A stretch of 64,000 bases of DNA from Holdemania massiliensis (GCF_022440805.1 NZ_JAKNTK010000001.1:372001-436000), one strand, 5' to 3'. Shown: positions 18,359-27,363, numbered from the stretch's first letter. The notes: a model not told the origin generated them from the letters alone. Translations and numbers: made by a program.

Positions 18359-18859
18359 ATGAATATTCTGAACTATCGTGTGGACGACCGCTTAGTGCAT
18401 GGCTGTGTCGCGACAATGTGGGTACCGAAGCTTCACATTGAACGCGTGATTTGCATCGACGACGAAAGCGCCAATAATCCAATGCTGAAAAATGCCTTGC
18501 GCATGGCGACGCCCAACGGCGTCTTCCTGTCCGTCTTAACGCACGAAAAAGCCATTGAAAACCTCAAAGCCGACCGTTATCAAAATCAATCCGTCATGAT
18601 CGTAGCCAAAAGTCCTAAAACCTTCCTGAAACTGGTGGAAAACGGAATCGCCGTGCCGATGTTAACCCTGGGCAATCTCGGAAACATCGACAAAACCGCA
18701 GACTCGGTGGTGATCAGCCGCTACATCACGGTCAACGACGAGGAAGCTGAGATTTTAAAGCAGCTGCATGAAAAAGGGGTAGAGCTGGAGGCTAAGCTGC
18801 AGCCGACGGATGATTCGATTTCCAATTTCTATCAGGTGATGATGGAAAAGCGGAAATAA
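18359..18859 (+). CDS. PTS mannose/sorbose-family IIB component
   Basis: The start at 18359 is chosen because AAAGGAG precedes it; the longer open frame upstream lacks support. The 166-residue product has the IIB phosphorylation site VDDRLVHG with His14, which accepts phosphate from IIA and passes it to the incoming sugar. It is first in an operon with IIC and IID directly downstream. The family also includes N-acetylgalactosamine and hyaluronan-disaccharide transporters; the exact sugar cannot be read from sequence alone. Confidence 0.93.
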   Translation: MNILNYRVDDRLVHGCVATMWVPKLHIERVICIDDESANNPMLKNALRMATPNGVFLSVLTHEKAIENLKADRYQNQSVMIVAKSPKTFLKLVENGIAVPMLTLGNLGNIDKTADSVVISRYITVNDEEAEILKQLHEKGVELEAKLQPTDDSISNFYQVMMEKRK

Positions 18860-18879
18860 TGGAGAGAGGAGAGAATTGA

Positions 18880-19692
18880 ATGTTTAACCCGATACAGATC
18901 ATTTTACTGATTTTAGCCTGTCATATCATCGGAACTCTAGGTCAAAATGTTCAGTTGGTCGCAAAGTTCGGCGGTCAGCAGGTATTCCGCGGCTTGATTG
19001 CCGGCGCGATTATGGGGGACGTGAAAACCGGTCTGCTGATCGGCGGTACCTTCCAGCTGATGTCGATGGGACTCGCTGCTTACGGCGGAGCCTCCATCCC
19101 TAACTTCAATACAGCCTTGTGGATTTCCGTACCGTTTGCGATCGCTTCCGGTACAGACGCTCCGCTGGAGCTGGCAATGGCGGTCGGCGTTCCGGTCGCC
19201 ACGCTGGGTATCCAGCTGGACGTCATTGCCAAGACAGTCAACTCCTATTGGTATCACCGTGCGGAAAAGCATGTTGAAAAACGCGAATATAAGAAATTAT
19301 ACCGCGATATTCTGATTGGTGAATACGGTTTCGGCCGCGCCGCATTAGGGCAGACATTACCGGTCATCATCTTCTTACTGCTGGGCGAGCCGATTGTTCA
19401 GCTGATTATCAATTATATGCCGGCCTGGCTAACCACGGCGTTGGGAACGGTCTCCGGTGTTCTTCCAGCCTTGGGCATGGCGCTGTTAATGCTGTATATG
19501 CCGGTCAAAGAGAACTTTCATTACTTACTTTTGGGATTTGTGCTTTATGTCTTCTTCGGTCAGTCCATCCTGGCGATCACCTTGGTGGGTGCCGTGATTG
19601 CGGTCGTCTTATTTAAACGGATGGAAAAAGAATCCAAGGCAGGAGCCAACGCTTATGTGAATGTAGATGCAGGAGGAATCGGCGATGAGTGA
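18880..19692 (+). CDS. PTS mannose/sorbose-family IIC permease
   Basis: The 270-residue, highly hydrophobic product has the N-terminal pattern of IIC-Man/Sor proteins (LLILACHIIGTLGQN; GLIAGAIMGD; LIGGTFQLMSMG). It forms the sugar channel together with IID. GGAGAGAGGAGA lies just before the ATG. The 3' end overlaps the IID start by 8 bp (19685-19692), indicating translational coupling. It lies downstream of IIB in the same operon. Confidence 0.93.
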   Translation: MFNPIQIILLILACHIIGTLGQNVQLVAKFGGQQVFRGLIAGAIMGDVKTGLLIGGTFQLMSMGLAAYGGASIPNFNTALWISVPFAIASGTDAPLELAMAVGVPVATLGIQLDVIAKTVNSYWYHRAEKHVEKREYKKLYRDILIGEYGFGRAALGQTLPVIIFLLLGEPIVQLIINYMPAWLTTALGTVSGVLPALGMALLMLYMPVKENFHYLLLGFVLYVFFGQSILAITLVGAVIAVVLFKRMEKESKAGANAYVNVDAGGIGDE

Positions 19693-20497
19693 AACAAATA
19701 AAAAACTGACAAAGAAAGAACTGCGTAAATTCTCAGTACGTTATGCCTTAACCGCACAAGCCTGTCAGAGCTATGAAGCGATGCAGGGTGTTGCCTGTGC
19801 CTATTCCATGGGACCTTTCTTTGAGGAATGGTTTGCGGATGATCCGGATCTGTTACAACAGAAATTCCAGAACAATTTAAAATTCTTTAACTGTCAGACC
19901 TATTTCGGGGCAGCGATTACCGCAGCTGCTCTGGCGATTGAACAAGATCGAGATCCATCCTCGCTGCAGTTAGCAGCCTCATTAAAGACATCCTTGATGG
20001 GCCCGTTCTCAGGGATCGGCGATGCCCTGTTCAACACCATTCCGAAAGTGGTCATGGGTGCCATGACGGCCTATGCCGCGATTGAAGGCAACTGGATTAC
20101 CTGTATTATCATGATTGCGATTTTTACACCGCTGATCACCTGGGTTCGTCAGAAACTGATTGAAATCGGGTATTACGGCGGAGCGGAGCTAATCACTTCA
20201 CGCAAGGATCAGCTGAACAACATCCGTGATGCGGTTTCAGTCTTGGGCGTTATCGTTATCGGTGCGCTGATTCCATCCTTAGTTAAGGTAACCACTCCGC
20301 TGGCGATCACCATCGGCGACGCTTCGCAGACCATTCAATCGATTCTGGACGGAATTCTGCCGGCTCTGCTTCCATGTATCGTCACCGCCGTCACCTATTT
20401 TGGACTGACGAAGATCAAAGGCATGAATACGGTCAAAATGGTCTGGATTATGATCGTGGCCACAATTCTTCTGTCTTACTTCGGCATCCTGGCTTAA
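19685..20497 (+). CDS. PTS mannose/sorbose-family IID component
   Basis: AGGAGG before the ATG at 19685 decides this start; an in-frame codon at 19667 is less likely. The 270-residue product begins with a soluble helix region and carries the IID hallmarks QSYEAMQGVACAYSMGP and SLMGPFSGIGDALF, then C-terminal membrane helices. IID pairs with IIC in the membrane. It overlaps IIC by 8 bp. Confidence 0.93.
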   Translation: MSETNKKLTKKELRKFSVRYALTAQACQSYEAMQGVACAYSMGPFFEEWFADDPDLLQQKFQNNLKFFNCQTYFGAAITAAALAIEQDRDPSSLQLAASLKTSLMGPFSGIGDALFNTIPKVVMGAMTAYAAIEGNWITCIIMIAIFTPLITWVRQKLIEIGYYGGAELITSRKDQLNNIRDAVSVLGVIVIGALIPSLVKVTTPLAITIGDASQTIQSILDGILPALLPCIVTAVTYFGLTKIKGMNTVKMVWIMIVATILLSYFGILA

Positions 20498-20526
20498 AAT
20501 GACGGAACTCAGTTCCACTTGAACGA

Positions 20527-21372
20527 ATGAGGACGTCAATCTCAAAAATCCGGCTGGCCGCTTTCGATTTTGATGGTACGTTAGTCCCCAAAGATATCCC
20601 CAACCTGGATCTGGAAACGGACATTGTGAGGCTGCTGCAGAAACTTCGGCAGCAGGGGGTTTACATCACGGTTGCGACCGGCCGGCATCCTTCCTATATT
20701 CTTAAACGTATCCATCGCTTTGCCTTCGATGCGATTGTCGGCTATTCCGGCAATGTCACATTGATCGCCAATCAGCTGCAGGCTTTTACCTTTGAGCCTG
20801 CCATTGTTCGGCAGATTGCAGCCTATGCCGGCCAGCTGTCTCAGATCGACGTTACGGCGTATACGAAGGAAGGGATCGCCTGCTGCGGCAGCCGCAAGCA
20901 TCAGGCTGAATTGAAAGCTCGGCTGGCTCAGACAGAACGCATCTGTGATCTCAACGGTGTGACCGAATTTCTGCTTTCTGAGGAGTCTTCCGTGTCGGCG
21001 ATGATGGTAAGCCGGCTTTGTCTGCGCTATGCTGATCCTTCGCAGGCAGCCGCAATCCAGGCCGCTTTTCCAAAACAGTTTCATGATTATCGGTTGGTCA
21101 GAACCGGAAACCGACAGATGGAAGTCCTGCATGCCAGCCGCTCCAAAGCAACGGAAATGCTGAAGCTTGCTGCTCAATTCCAAGTGAGGGCCGATCAGGT
21201 TGCGGCCGTTGGCGATGATGAAAACGATCTGGAAATGCTGCAGCGATTTCATCCCAGCTACTATGTCGGTTCCCATCATCCGCTTCTGCAGCAGGCTGCA
21301 GACTATACAGCTGCCAGCTGCCGCGATGTCTTAGCCGCATTGACCAACAAAGAGGGAGAAAGGAATGCTTAA
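20527..21372 (+). CDS. HAD-superfamily (Cof-type) sugar-phosphate phosphatase
   Basis: The 281-residue product has the HAD nucleophile motif FDFDGTL (Asp14, Asp16), TVATGRHP, and the late acidic motif GDDENDLEML of the Cof subfamily. Such enzymes hydrolyse sugar phosphates or similar small phosphates. It sits between IID and IIA and overlaps the IIA start by 8 bp, so it is co-translated with the transporter. It may dephosphorylate the imported sugar phosphate (inference). The ATG at 20527 lacks a strong ribosome-binding site. Confidence 0.85.
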   Translation: MRTSISKIRLAAFDFDGTLVPKDIPNLDLETDIVRLLQKLRQQGVYITVATGRHPSYILKRIHRFAFDAIVGYSGNVTLIANQLQAFTFEPAIVRQIAAYAGQLSQIDVTAYTKEGIACCGSRKHQAELKARLAQTERICDLNGVTEFLLSEESSVSAMMVSRLCLRYADPSQAAAIQAAFPKQFHDYRLVRTGNRQMEVLHASRSKATEMLKLAAQFQVRADQVAAVGDDENDLEMLQRFHPSYYVGSHHPLLQQAADYTAASCRDVLAALTNKEGERNA

Positions 21373-21784
21373 AATCTTATTAGCCAGTCATGGCAATCTG
21401 TGCCTGGGCATGTTGGAAACACTCCAGCTTTTTACCCAGGAAACTCGTCACATTCAGGCGATTCCGTTTTATACGGAAGACCCTGACCGCAATCCGGAAG
21501 CAGAACTGAACGATTTTATTCACAATCTTCAGGAAAGCGATACTGCGATTGTATTGACCGATATCCTGTGGGGAAGTGTCAATCAACAGCTGATGATGAA
21601 GCTGAGCGACAAGCCGCAGGTTCATCTGATCACAGGGCTGAATCTGCCCCTGTTACTGGAACTGGTCACAATGAATCCGGAGACGATCAATCCGGAAACA
21701 ATCGCTGAAAAAGTGAATCACTGCCGTGACTCGATTGTTTATATGCGTGAATATGCCATTGAAAATTTGGATGGCGATGAATAG
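21365..21784 (+). CDS. PTS mannose-family IIA component
   Basis: The 139-residue product has LLASHGNL at the N-terminus with His9, the phosphorylation site of EIIA-Man, and TDILWGSVNQ further on. It relays phosphate from HPr to the IIB encoded 3 kb upstream. GGGAGAAAGG precedes the ATG. It overlaps the HAD gene and is followed after 9 bp by the ceramidase-family gene. Confidence 0.9.
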   Translation: MLKILLASHGNLCLGMLETLQLFTQETRHIQAIPFYTEDPDRNPEAELNDFIHNLQESDTAIVLTDILWGSVNQQLMMKLSDKPQVHLITGLNLPLLLELVTMNPETINPETIAEKVNHCRDSIVYMREYAIENLDGDE

Positions 21785-21793
21785 GAGGACTTT

Positions 21794-23023
21794 ATGGTAA
21801 AAGTAACGACAACCACAACCGTGAATATTACGCCGGATCATCCGACCTATATTGCCGGGCATGCGATGCGGACTGAGAAGTTCAAAGGGGTCCATGATGA
21901 CATTGAAGCAACATGTTTGGGATTGGAAGTCGATGGAAAACGCTTTCTCTGGATCGAAGCCGACATTTCCAATTTTGACAGCGGTTTTGTCCGGCTGTTC
22001 AAATATCATCTTGTGGAATATGACCATATCCCGTATGATCATATCATTCTGAGCGCCGATCATAGTCATTCCGCTCCGCTGCTTTTGACGCGGAATCCGG
22101 AAATGCCGCATGATGATGCCTGGCGGAAAGAAGTCCTTGAAAAATTAATCTGCGGTGCGGAAGAAACCTTGAACAAAGAGTTCCATGAAGTCGCACGTGT
22201 GCAGTACACGACAGGAGAATCGCAGGGCTTTTACGGCAACCGCAATGCCCGGGATAAATACGGCGATACCCAGATCGTTGTCATTGAATTCAAGGATGCA
22301 GCGGAGAAGACGATTTCCGCTTTAGTCAATATGTCCTGTCATTCCACCGTACTCTCCCCGGAAGAATATCAGATTTCAGGGGATTTATTGGCCGCAGTGC
22401 GGCGTGAGCTGATCCCATATCTGAACGTAACGCCGTTAATCTGCAATGGCAATGCCGGGGATATGTCCAACCGCCTGTATCGGCAGAACAATGATTTTGC
22501 GGAGCTGAAGCGTGTCAGCAGCGGGATTGCCAAGCAGATATCTCAGTTCACGCAGACATGTGATCTGGAATTGGCCAAGCCGGAGGTCCGGAGTTTTACT
22601 TACAAGGTTGAATATGATCCGGACATTGAGGTGCTGAAAGCCCGTCTGGCACAGTCGAAGGCAAAACTGGAACAGGCTGAAGCCTACGATGAACGCAAGT
22701 GGCTGATCTCTGAAATCAACGGCTTCGAGCGCAAGATCAAAGCCGGGCATGTGAAGCTGGAGCTGGAAACAACGATCCTTCGCATGCAGGATCTGGAGAT
22801 TGTCGTTCTGCCTTGCGAGCTGGTTTCAGCGTTTGGCCGTCAGATCAAGAAAAGCTCTCAGGCCAAAGCCTGCTTCGTCTGGGGTTATGCCAATGGTCAA
22901 AACGGATACGTTGTGGAAGCCAGCGAATTCGGCGGCGGTCATGACGGGATTTCCACTCAGATGCCAAAGGGCAAGGCGGAAGAATACGTCGCTCTGATCA
23001 TTCAGAATTTGTTTGATAATTAA
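21794..23023 (+). CDS. Neutral/alkaline ceramidase-family hydrolase, cytoplasmic
   Basis: The 409-residue product carries ADHSHSAP, NMSCHSTVL and NGNAGDMSNR, which match the order of the zinc and active-site motifs of neutral ceramidases (HTHSxPG, then a GDxSPN-like motif). No signal peptide or membrane segment is present, so it should be cytoplasmic, unlike known secreted ceramidases. It is about half their length and lacks their C-terminal domain. A strong site (AGGAGG) precedes the ATG, and the gene lies 9 bp after IIA. It probably acts on a molecule delivered by the PTS; amide hydrolysis is likely but unproven. Confidence 0.7.
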   Translation: MVKVTTTTTVNITPDHPTYIAGHAMRTEKFKGVHDDIEATCLGLEVDGKRFLWIEADISNFDSGFVRLFKYHLVEYDHIPYDHIILSADHSHSAPLLLTRNPEMPHDDAWRKEVLEKLICGAEETLNKEFHEVARVQYTTGESQGFYGNRNARDKYGDTQIVVIEFKDAAEKTISALVNMSCHSTVLSPEEYQISGDLLAAVRRELIPYLNVTPLICNGNAGDMSNRLYRQNNDFAELKRVSSGIAKQISQFTQTCDLELAKPEVRSFTYKVEYDPDIEVLKARLAQSKAKLEQAEAYDERKWLISEINGFERKIKAGHVKLELETTILRMQDLEIVVLPCELVSAFGRQIKKSSQAKACFVWGYANGQNGYVVEASEFGGGHDGISTQMPKGKAEEYVALIIQNLFDN

Positions 23024-23029
23024 ACCATG

Positions 23030-23074
23030 AAAGAATCCCCGTTGAAAGCGTTCTGCCTTTGATGGGGATTCTTT
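23030..23074 (+). terminator. Intrinsic terminator after ceramidase-family gene
   Basis: AAAGAATCCCC (23030-23040) pairs perfectly with GGGGATTCTTT (23064-23074). It would end or attenuate the PTS operon before the regulator gene. Confidence 0.8.
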
Positions 23075-23094
23075 GTTAGAACAGGAGGGAGCCT

Positions 23095-25029
23095 ATGGTC
23101 TATAACTTTACTTCCCGTGAGAAGAATATCCTGCATTATCTGTCGATCAGCGAGACTTATACTCTGGGAAAACAGCTGGCTGCCGTAACCGGGGTGAGCG
23201 AGCGGACGATCCGTGATGACATTAAGCGAATCAACCAAGTGTTATATTCTGAGGAGCTGGACGATGCCTTCGAACTGGTCAGCTGCCACACCAAAGGCTA
23301 TAAGGTTCTGATCAAGGAACCTCGTCAGTTTAAGCAGTTTATGAAGGATCTGGATTATGATGTTAATACAATGGAGCGGGAGCTGATCAATTTCCGAGAA
23401 CGGGAAATCCGGCTTCTAGCGATACTGATGAAGGATGTTACATTATACCGGCTTTCACAAATGTTGTATTTCAGCGAATCCACGATCCGCGCGCTGATCA
23501 AAAAATCCAACAGCACTTCGGTAAAAAGTCATTATACGATGAAAGTGGCCAATGGAAAGCTGAGGGTCAACGGCAATGAGATTTCAATTCGGATCGCAGC
23601 CTTGAAAACCATTTATGTTAATCCTGAATATAAAGGCATTCCTGATCATATTTACCGTGAGATTACCAATCCAGAATTTGAGGGGAATGTGTATTCAGTC
23701 CTGCAGACCATTTTTAAAAAGACTTCAACACTGAGCGTTCCGTCGCTGTTGTTTCAGTACCTGTCAAAGTCGCTGTGGATTGCCTACCGGCGCAATCAGT
23801 TTAAAAAGGTTGTGAAATTCACTGAGGATGAGAAACGAATGCTGGAAGCGTATGATGTTGAATTTGAAACGGCGGAAGCGATCGTAAAACTATTGGATCG
23901 CCGGCATCATTATGAATTTCTGCGGGAGGATATTTATTTTCTGGCGATGATCCTGATTTCTTTTGGCAACCGCCGTAATTTGATGATTCAGGAAATGGAT
24001 AATGAATCCTATGCTCTGTGCAAGTTTGTCACTGCGGAAATTATGAAGGATTTCTTTGCCGGGAGTCAATCTGAGATGGCGGATTCACTGATGGAAAACC
24101 TGTCCTTGTTTTTCTGGGGTTTTCGTGTGCGCAATCATTTTGACATCAGCCGACAGACGATGGGCGTGACGCGGGTAAAGCGCAAGCTGATCACTGCGTC
24201 CGAATACAGCCGTAAGATTGCGCGCTTGCTGGAAGCCAAGATTCAGGCTAGAATTTCCGACAAGGAAATGGTCTTTCTGACCGTGTGCATGGCGGAAGGT
24301 TTGGAAGCCAGTAAGGAACGAAAGCGGCAGAGTATTCTTGTGACCAGTAAGTACGGAGCCTGTGAGGCAAAACGTTACGCCGCTCAGCTGCAGCATCATT
24401 TCCACAACACCATTCAGCGGATCGGAATCTGTGAGCTGTATGAGATTGAACAAGTCTATGCGGAGTATGACGTCATCTTGGTCAATGACCGCAAGCTGGC
24501 CAGCCAGGATGAGAAATTCGCTTATTACAGATCGTACAGTACGGTCAACACGATCAGCCGGCAGACTCGATATCGGATCTGTCAGATTTGCGATGCCTAT
24601 TGGTTTTATCATCAGCTCAGCGCCGATTGTTTTCTGACGAATTTAAATTTAAAATCCAAGCTTGAAGTCTTCCGATTCATTGCGAAGAAGCTGCTTCCGA
24701 AGACGCAGGATCAAAAAGAACAGGTAAATCTTCTGCTGGATAACGATAAACGGCTGACTTGTGAATGTGGTTACCGGGTTGCGTTGATCGCCTTGGTAGA
24801 ACCGGAATTTGAAAAAAATGAGATTTATTTCATGATTCTTAAAAACGCGATCTCCTGGAACCAGCGGTTCGTTCAGAATATCATCTTGTTAAAAATGAAA
24901 AGTGATTTAGATCTGCAGAATTATGAAATGGGATTGCAGGAAATGTTGATAGATCCGGATAAATGCAGCTTGCTGATCGGAGAACCGAACTTAAATACGC
25001 TGCGGAAAATATTGAAAGTGGAGGAATAA
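23095..25029 (+). CDS. PRD-containing transcriptional regulator (BglG/MtlR-like)
   Basis: The 644-residue product starts with a winged helix-turn-helix (VTGVSERTIRDDIKRIN) and a second DNA-binding region (YRLSQMLYFSESTIRALI). Two PRD-like helical domains (~180-400) and a C-terminal EIIB/EIIA-like part follow. This is the layout of PTS-linked activators rather than RNA-binding antiterminators. In the usual xLAIHI motifs, the conserved histidines appear as FLAMILI and FLTVCMA, so canonical PRD phosphorylation may be lost. AGGAGGGAG precedes the ATG. Position suggests it controls the PTS operon upstream. Confidence 0.85.
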   Translation: MVYNFTSREKNILHYLSISETYTLGKQLAAVTGVSERTIRDDIKRINQVLYSEELDDAFELVSCHTKGYKVLIKEPRQFKQFMKDLDYDVNTMERELINFREREIRLLAILMKDVTLYRLSQMLYFSESTIRALIKKSNSTSVKSHYTMKVANGKLRVNGNEISIRIAALKTIYVNPEYKGIPDHIYREITNPEFEGNVYSVLQTIFKKTSTLSVPSLLFQYLSKSLWIAYRRNQFKKVVKFTEDEKRMLEAYDVEFETAEAIVKLLDRRHHYEFLREDIYFLAMILISFGNRRNLMIQEMDNESYALCKFVTAEIMKDFFAGSQSEMADSLMENLSLFFWGFRVRNHFDISRQTMGVTRVKRKLITASEYSRKIARLLEAKIQARISDKEMVFLTVCMAEGLEASKERKRQSILVTSKYGACEAKRYAAQLQHHFHNTIQRIGICELYEIEQVYAEYDVILVNDRKLASQDEKFAYYRSYSTVNTISRQTRYRICQICDAYWFYHQLSADCFLTNLNLKSKLEVFRFIAKKLLPKTQDQKEQVNLLLDNDKRLTCECGYRVALIALVEPEFEKNEIYFMILKNAISWNQRFVQNIILLKMKSDLDLQNYEMGLQEMLIDPDKCSLLIGEPNLNTLRKILKVEE

Positions 25030-25031
25030 GA

Positions 25032-25475
25032 ATGAGAATGAAAGAAGCAGTTCATGCAGATGAGAAAAAGGTCAGAATCGGCGCAAAGCCCAAAATATCC
25101 TCAATCCTTTCTCTGATCTTCGCGGTGATGATGCTGGGATCCGGCAGTCCAGGATTAATGGTATTGGGGGCTGTTTTCGGCGGGATTTCCCTGATCGTCA
25201 TCTTTGTGGTCCGAGATGAAATCAAGGCTGAAATTTCTGCCGGCCGCCTGCTTTTCTATCATAAAGCCGGGGAAGTCTTCTGTGATATTGCACTGGATGA
25301 GATCGTGGAATGGAATACGCTGAACAAGGGAATTGAGATTCAGACCCGGGATCAACAACGTTATTTCGTGGATACCTACGATACGATCAAGGCACATCAT
25401 GTGCTGAAGAAGGTTCTGCCACACCAGGAAACAGCCGCCTTGCTTCAACAGAAGCGTAAGCATCGAAAGAGGTAA
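25032..25475 (+). CDS. Small membrane protein with PH-like domain, unknown function
   Basis: GGAGGAATAAG before ATG 25032 decides the start. The 147-residue product has two membrane segments (about 24-65) followed by ~75 residues of beta-rich sequence (DEIKAEISAGRLLFY, DEIVEWNTLNKGIEI) resembling bacterial PH-like domains. It follows the regulator by 2 bp, so it is probably co-transcribed. The role is unknown. Confidence 0.65.
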   Translation: MRMKEAVHADEKKVRIGAKPKISSILSLIFAVMMLGSGSPGLMVLGAVFGGISLIVIFVVRDEIKAEISAGRLLFYHKAGEVFCDIALDEIVEWNTLNKGIEIQTRDQQRYFVDTYDTIKAHHVLKKVLPHQETAALLQQKRKHRKR

Positions 25476-25632
25476 ATCCTGTCTGGCAGGAAAGAAGATC
25501 GGGAAGAGGGGTTTACAGCTGTTTAATGGGTTAGGAAAGTTTTGTGAGGAGTACGATGAAACTCAAATAAAATGAATGTTGAAAACAGGAAAAGTCTAGG
25601 CTTGAAATCAGCTCCTTTTCACAGAAAAATAT

Positions 25633-25723
25633 ATAAAAGTGTGATGAAAATCACGTTATTATTTATAATTGTGTGATTGCTGATTGCGGTTTTGTATTTG
25701 AATGCATATAATAAAAGTGTGAT
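25633..25723. repeat. Direct repeats of ATAAAAGTGTGAT with a CRP/FNR-like palindrome
   Basis: The 13-mer ATAAAAGTGTGAT occurs at 25633-25645 and 25711-25723. GTGTGAT also occurs at 25671-25677. The first copy is part of TGTGA-N6-TCACG (25640-25655), close to a CRP/FNR-type site. Confidence 0.55.
25684..25712 (+). promoter_or_regulatory. Promoter of the AAA_14 ATPase gene
   Basis: TTGCGG (25684-25689), 17-bp spacer, TATAAT (25707-25712). The second ATAAAAGTGTGAT repeat begins at the end of the -10 box. Confidence 0.6.
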
Positions 25724-25761
25724 CGGCATCAATGTACATTTTGTGTAAGGGTGGTGAATCG

Positions 25762-27102
25762 ATGGAACGATTGATTTTGAAGAAACTTCTGGCTTGGAAG
25801 AATTCACCTTATCGAAAACCTTTAATTTTAAAAGGTGTGAGACAGGTAGGAAAAACCTGGGTTCTTAAGGAGTTCGGCAGACGTTATTATGAGAATACGG
25901 CCTATTTTAACTTTGACGAAAATGAGGAATACAAACAGTTCTTTGAAACGACTAAGGATGTTAATCGGATTTTGCAGAATCTGATGATGGTCAGCGGTCA
26001 AAAAATTGTACCGGAAAAGACGCTTATTCTCTTTGATGAGGTGCAGGATTGTCCTAAGGTTATCAATTCGATGAAGTATTTCTGTGAAAATGCACCGGAG
26101 TATCACATTGCCTGTGCCGGTTCTCTGTTGGGTATTGCTTTGGCGAAACCCTCCTCTTTTCCTGTTGGTAAAGTCAACTTTATGCAGATCGATCCTATGA
26201 CTTTTGAGGAGTTCTTGTTGGCTAACGGCGATGATTCCCTGAAAGCATTTTTGGAAAGTTGGGATACGCTAGAGCCTATTCCGGAGGCTTTCTTTAATCC
26301 GCTCTATGAGAAACTCAAGATGTACTATGTGACCGGAGGGATGCCGGAGGCGGTCCTGATGTGGACGGAAGCCCGGGATGTAGCTGCTATGCAGGAAGCG
26401 CTGTCAGGGATTATTGAAGCTTACCAGCGGGATTTTGCCAAACATCCAGATACGACGGAATTCCCTAAAATTTCGATGATCTGGAAATCCATACCCTCAC
26501 AGCTGGCAAGAGAGAATAAAAAGTTTTTATATAAAGTTGTCAAGGAAGGCGCAAGAGCCCGCGAATATGAGGATGCTTTACAATGGCTGGTCGATGCTCG
26601 GCTAGTGCATAAAATTTACCGCAGCTCAGCGCCGGGGCTGCCTGTAGCTGCTTATGACGACCTGTCTTCCTTTAAAATTTATCTTGTCGATGTAGGATTG
26701 CTTCGTCGTCTGGCTCAGCTGGCGCCTACAGCCTTCGGGGAAGGAAATCGCTTATTTACTGAGTTCAAGGGTGCATTGACGGAAAACTTTGTGCTCCAGA
26801 CATTGGTCACCCAGTTTGAAGTTGTCCCTCGTTATTGGACCCAGAACAATCCTCCTTATGAAGTCGATTTTCTCATACAACGAGAAAATGAGATTTTTCC
26901 TGTTGAGGTCAAATCTGAAACCAATACGACCAGTAAGAGCCTTAAGAAATTTAAAGAACTGTTCCCAGACCAAGTGAAGCTCCGTATTCGATTCTCTCTG
27001 GATAATTTGAAACTGGATGATGATATGCTGAACATTCCGCTGTTTATGGCTGATCAAACAGACCGATTAATCGGCTTGGCATTACAACAGCGCAAATTTT
27101 AA
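25762..27102 (+). CDS. AAA_14/DUF4143-family ATPase
   Basis: ATG 25762 follows AAGGGTGGTG; the longer frame from 25732 is less likely. The 446-residue product has Walker A GVRQVGKT (25-32), Walker B LILFDEVQDC (~90-100) and sensor-like ACAGSLLG. The C-terminal DUF4143 region contains a restriction-endonuclease-like EVDFLIQ...VEVKSE pattern. This is a very common gut Firmicutes/Bacteroidetes family of unknown role, possibly linked to mobile or defence functions. It is monocistronic with its own promoter and terminator. Confidence 0.88.
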   Translation: MERLILKKLLAWKNSPYRKPLILKGVRQVGKTWVLKEFGRRYYENTAYFNFDENEEYKQFFETTKDVNRILQNLMMVSGQKIVPEKTLILFDEVQDCPKVINSMKYFCENAPEYHIACAGSLLGIALAKPSSFPVGKVNFMQIDPMTFEEFLLANGDDSLKAFLESWDTLEPIPEAFFNPLYEKLKMYYVTGGMPEAVLMWTEARDVAAMQEALSGIIEAYQRDFAKHPDTTEFPKISMIWKSIPSQLARENKKFLYKVVKEGARAREYEDALQWLVDARLVHKIYRSSAPGLPVAAYDDLSSFKIYLVDVGLLRRLAQLAPTAFGEGNRLFTEFKGALTENFVLQTLVTQFEVVPRYWTQNNPPYEVDFLIQRENEIFPVEVKSETNTTSKSLKKFKELFPDQVKLRIRFSLDNLKLDDDMLNIPLFMADQTDRLIGLALQQRKF

Positions 27103-27166
27103 TTTGCAGAATTACTCATTCAGAGGAGTCTGGATTCGTGTATTGATGACATTGATGCTTTTATGT

Positions 27167-27214
27167 GCTCTCTTTTCAATAAAACTTCGTGTGGAGGATG
27201 AAAAGAGAGCTTTT
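27167..27214 (+). terminator. Intrinsic terminator after AAA_14 ATPase
   Basis: GCTCTCTTTTCA (27167-27178) pairs perfectly with TGAAAAGAGAGC (27199-27210), followed by TTTT. Confidence 0.85.
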
Positions 27215-27316
27215 AATATAGAATCCAACAAGGAAAGAGGTCACAGAAAGTGCGCCGAGATATTGCGGTAGAAAGTATTTACCCTCGGTGTCGGCTCAGA
27301 AACAAGTCAGTCTTTT

Positions 27317-27342
27317 CCATTTGAAAATGGCTGTGGTATAAT
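27317..27342 (+). promoter_or_regulatory. -10 box and overlapping palindrome upstream of helicase gene
   Basis: TATAAT at 27337-27342. The palindrome CCATTT-GA-AAATGG (27317-27330) fills the spacer, so a dimeric repressor there would block the promoter. The -35 is poor. Confidence 0.5.
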
Positions 27343-27363
27343 CAAGCTGAGGAGTAAACAAAG

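Noticed and set aside
20581..21279. 232-codon minus-strand frame opposite the HAD gene
   Set aside because: Shadow of the DxDGT-containing phosphatase; no ribosome-binding site.
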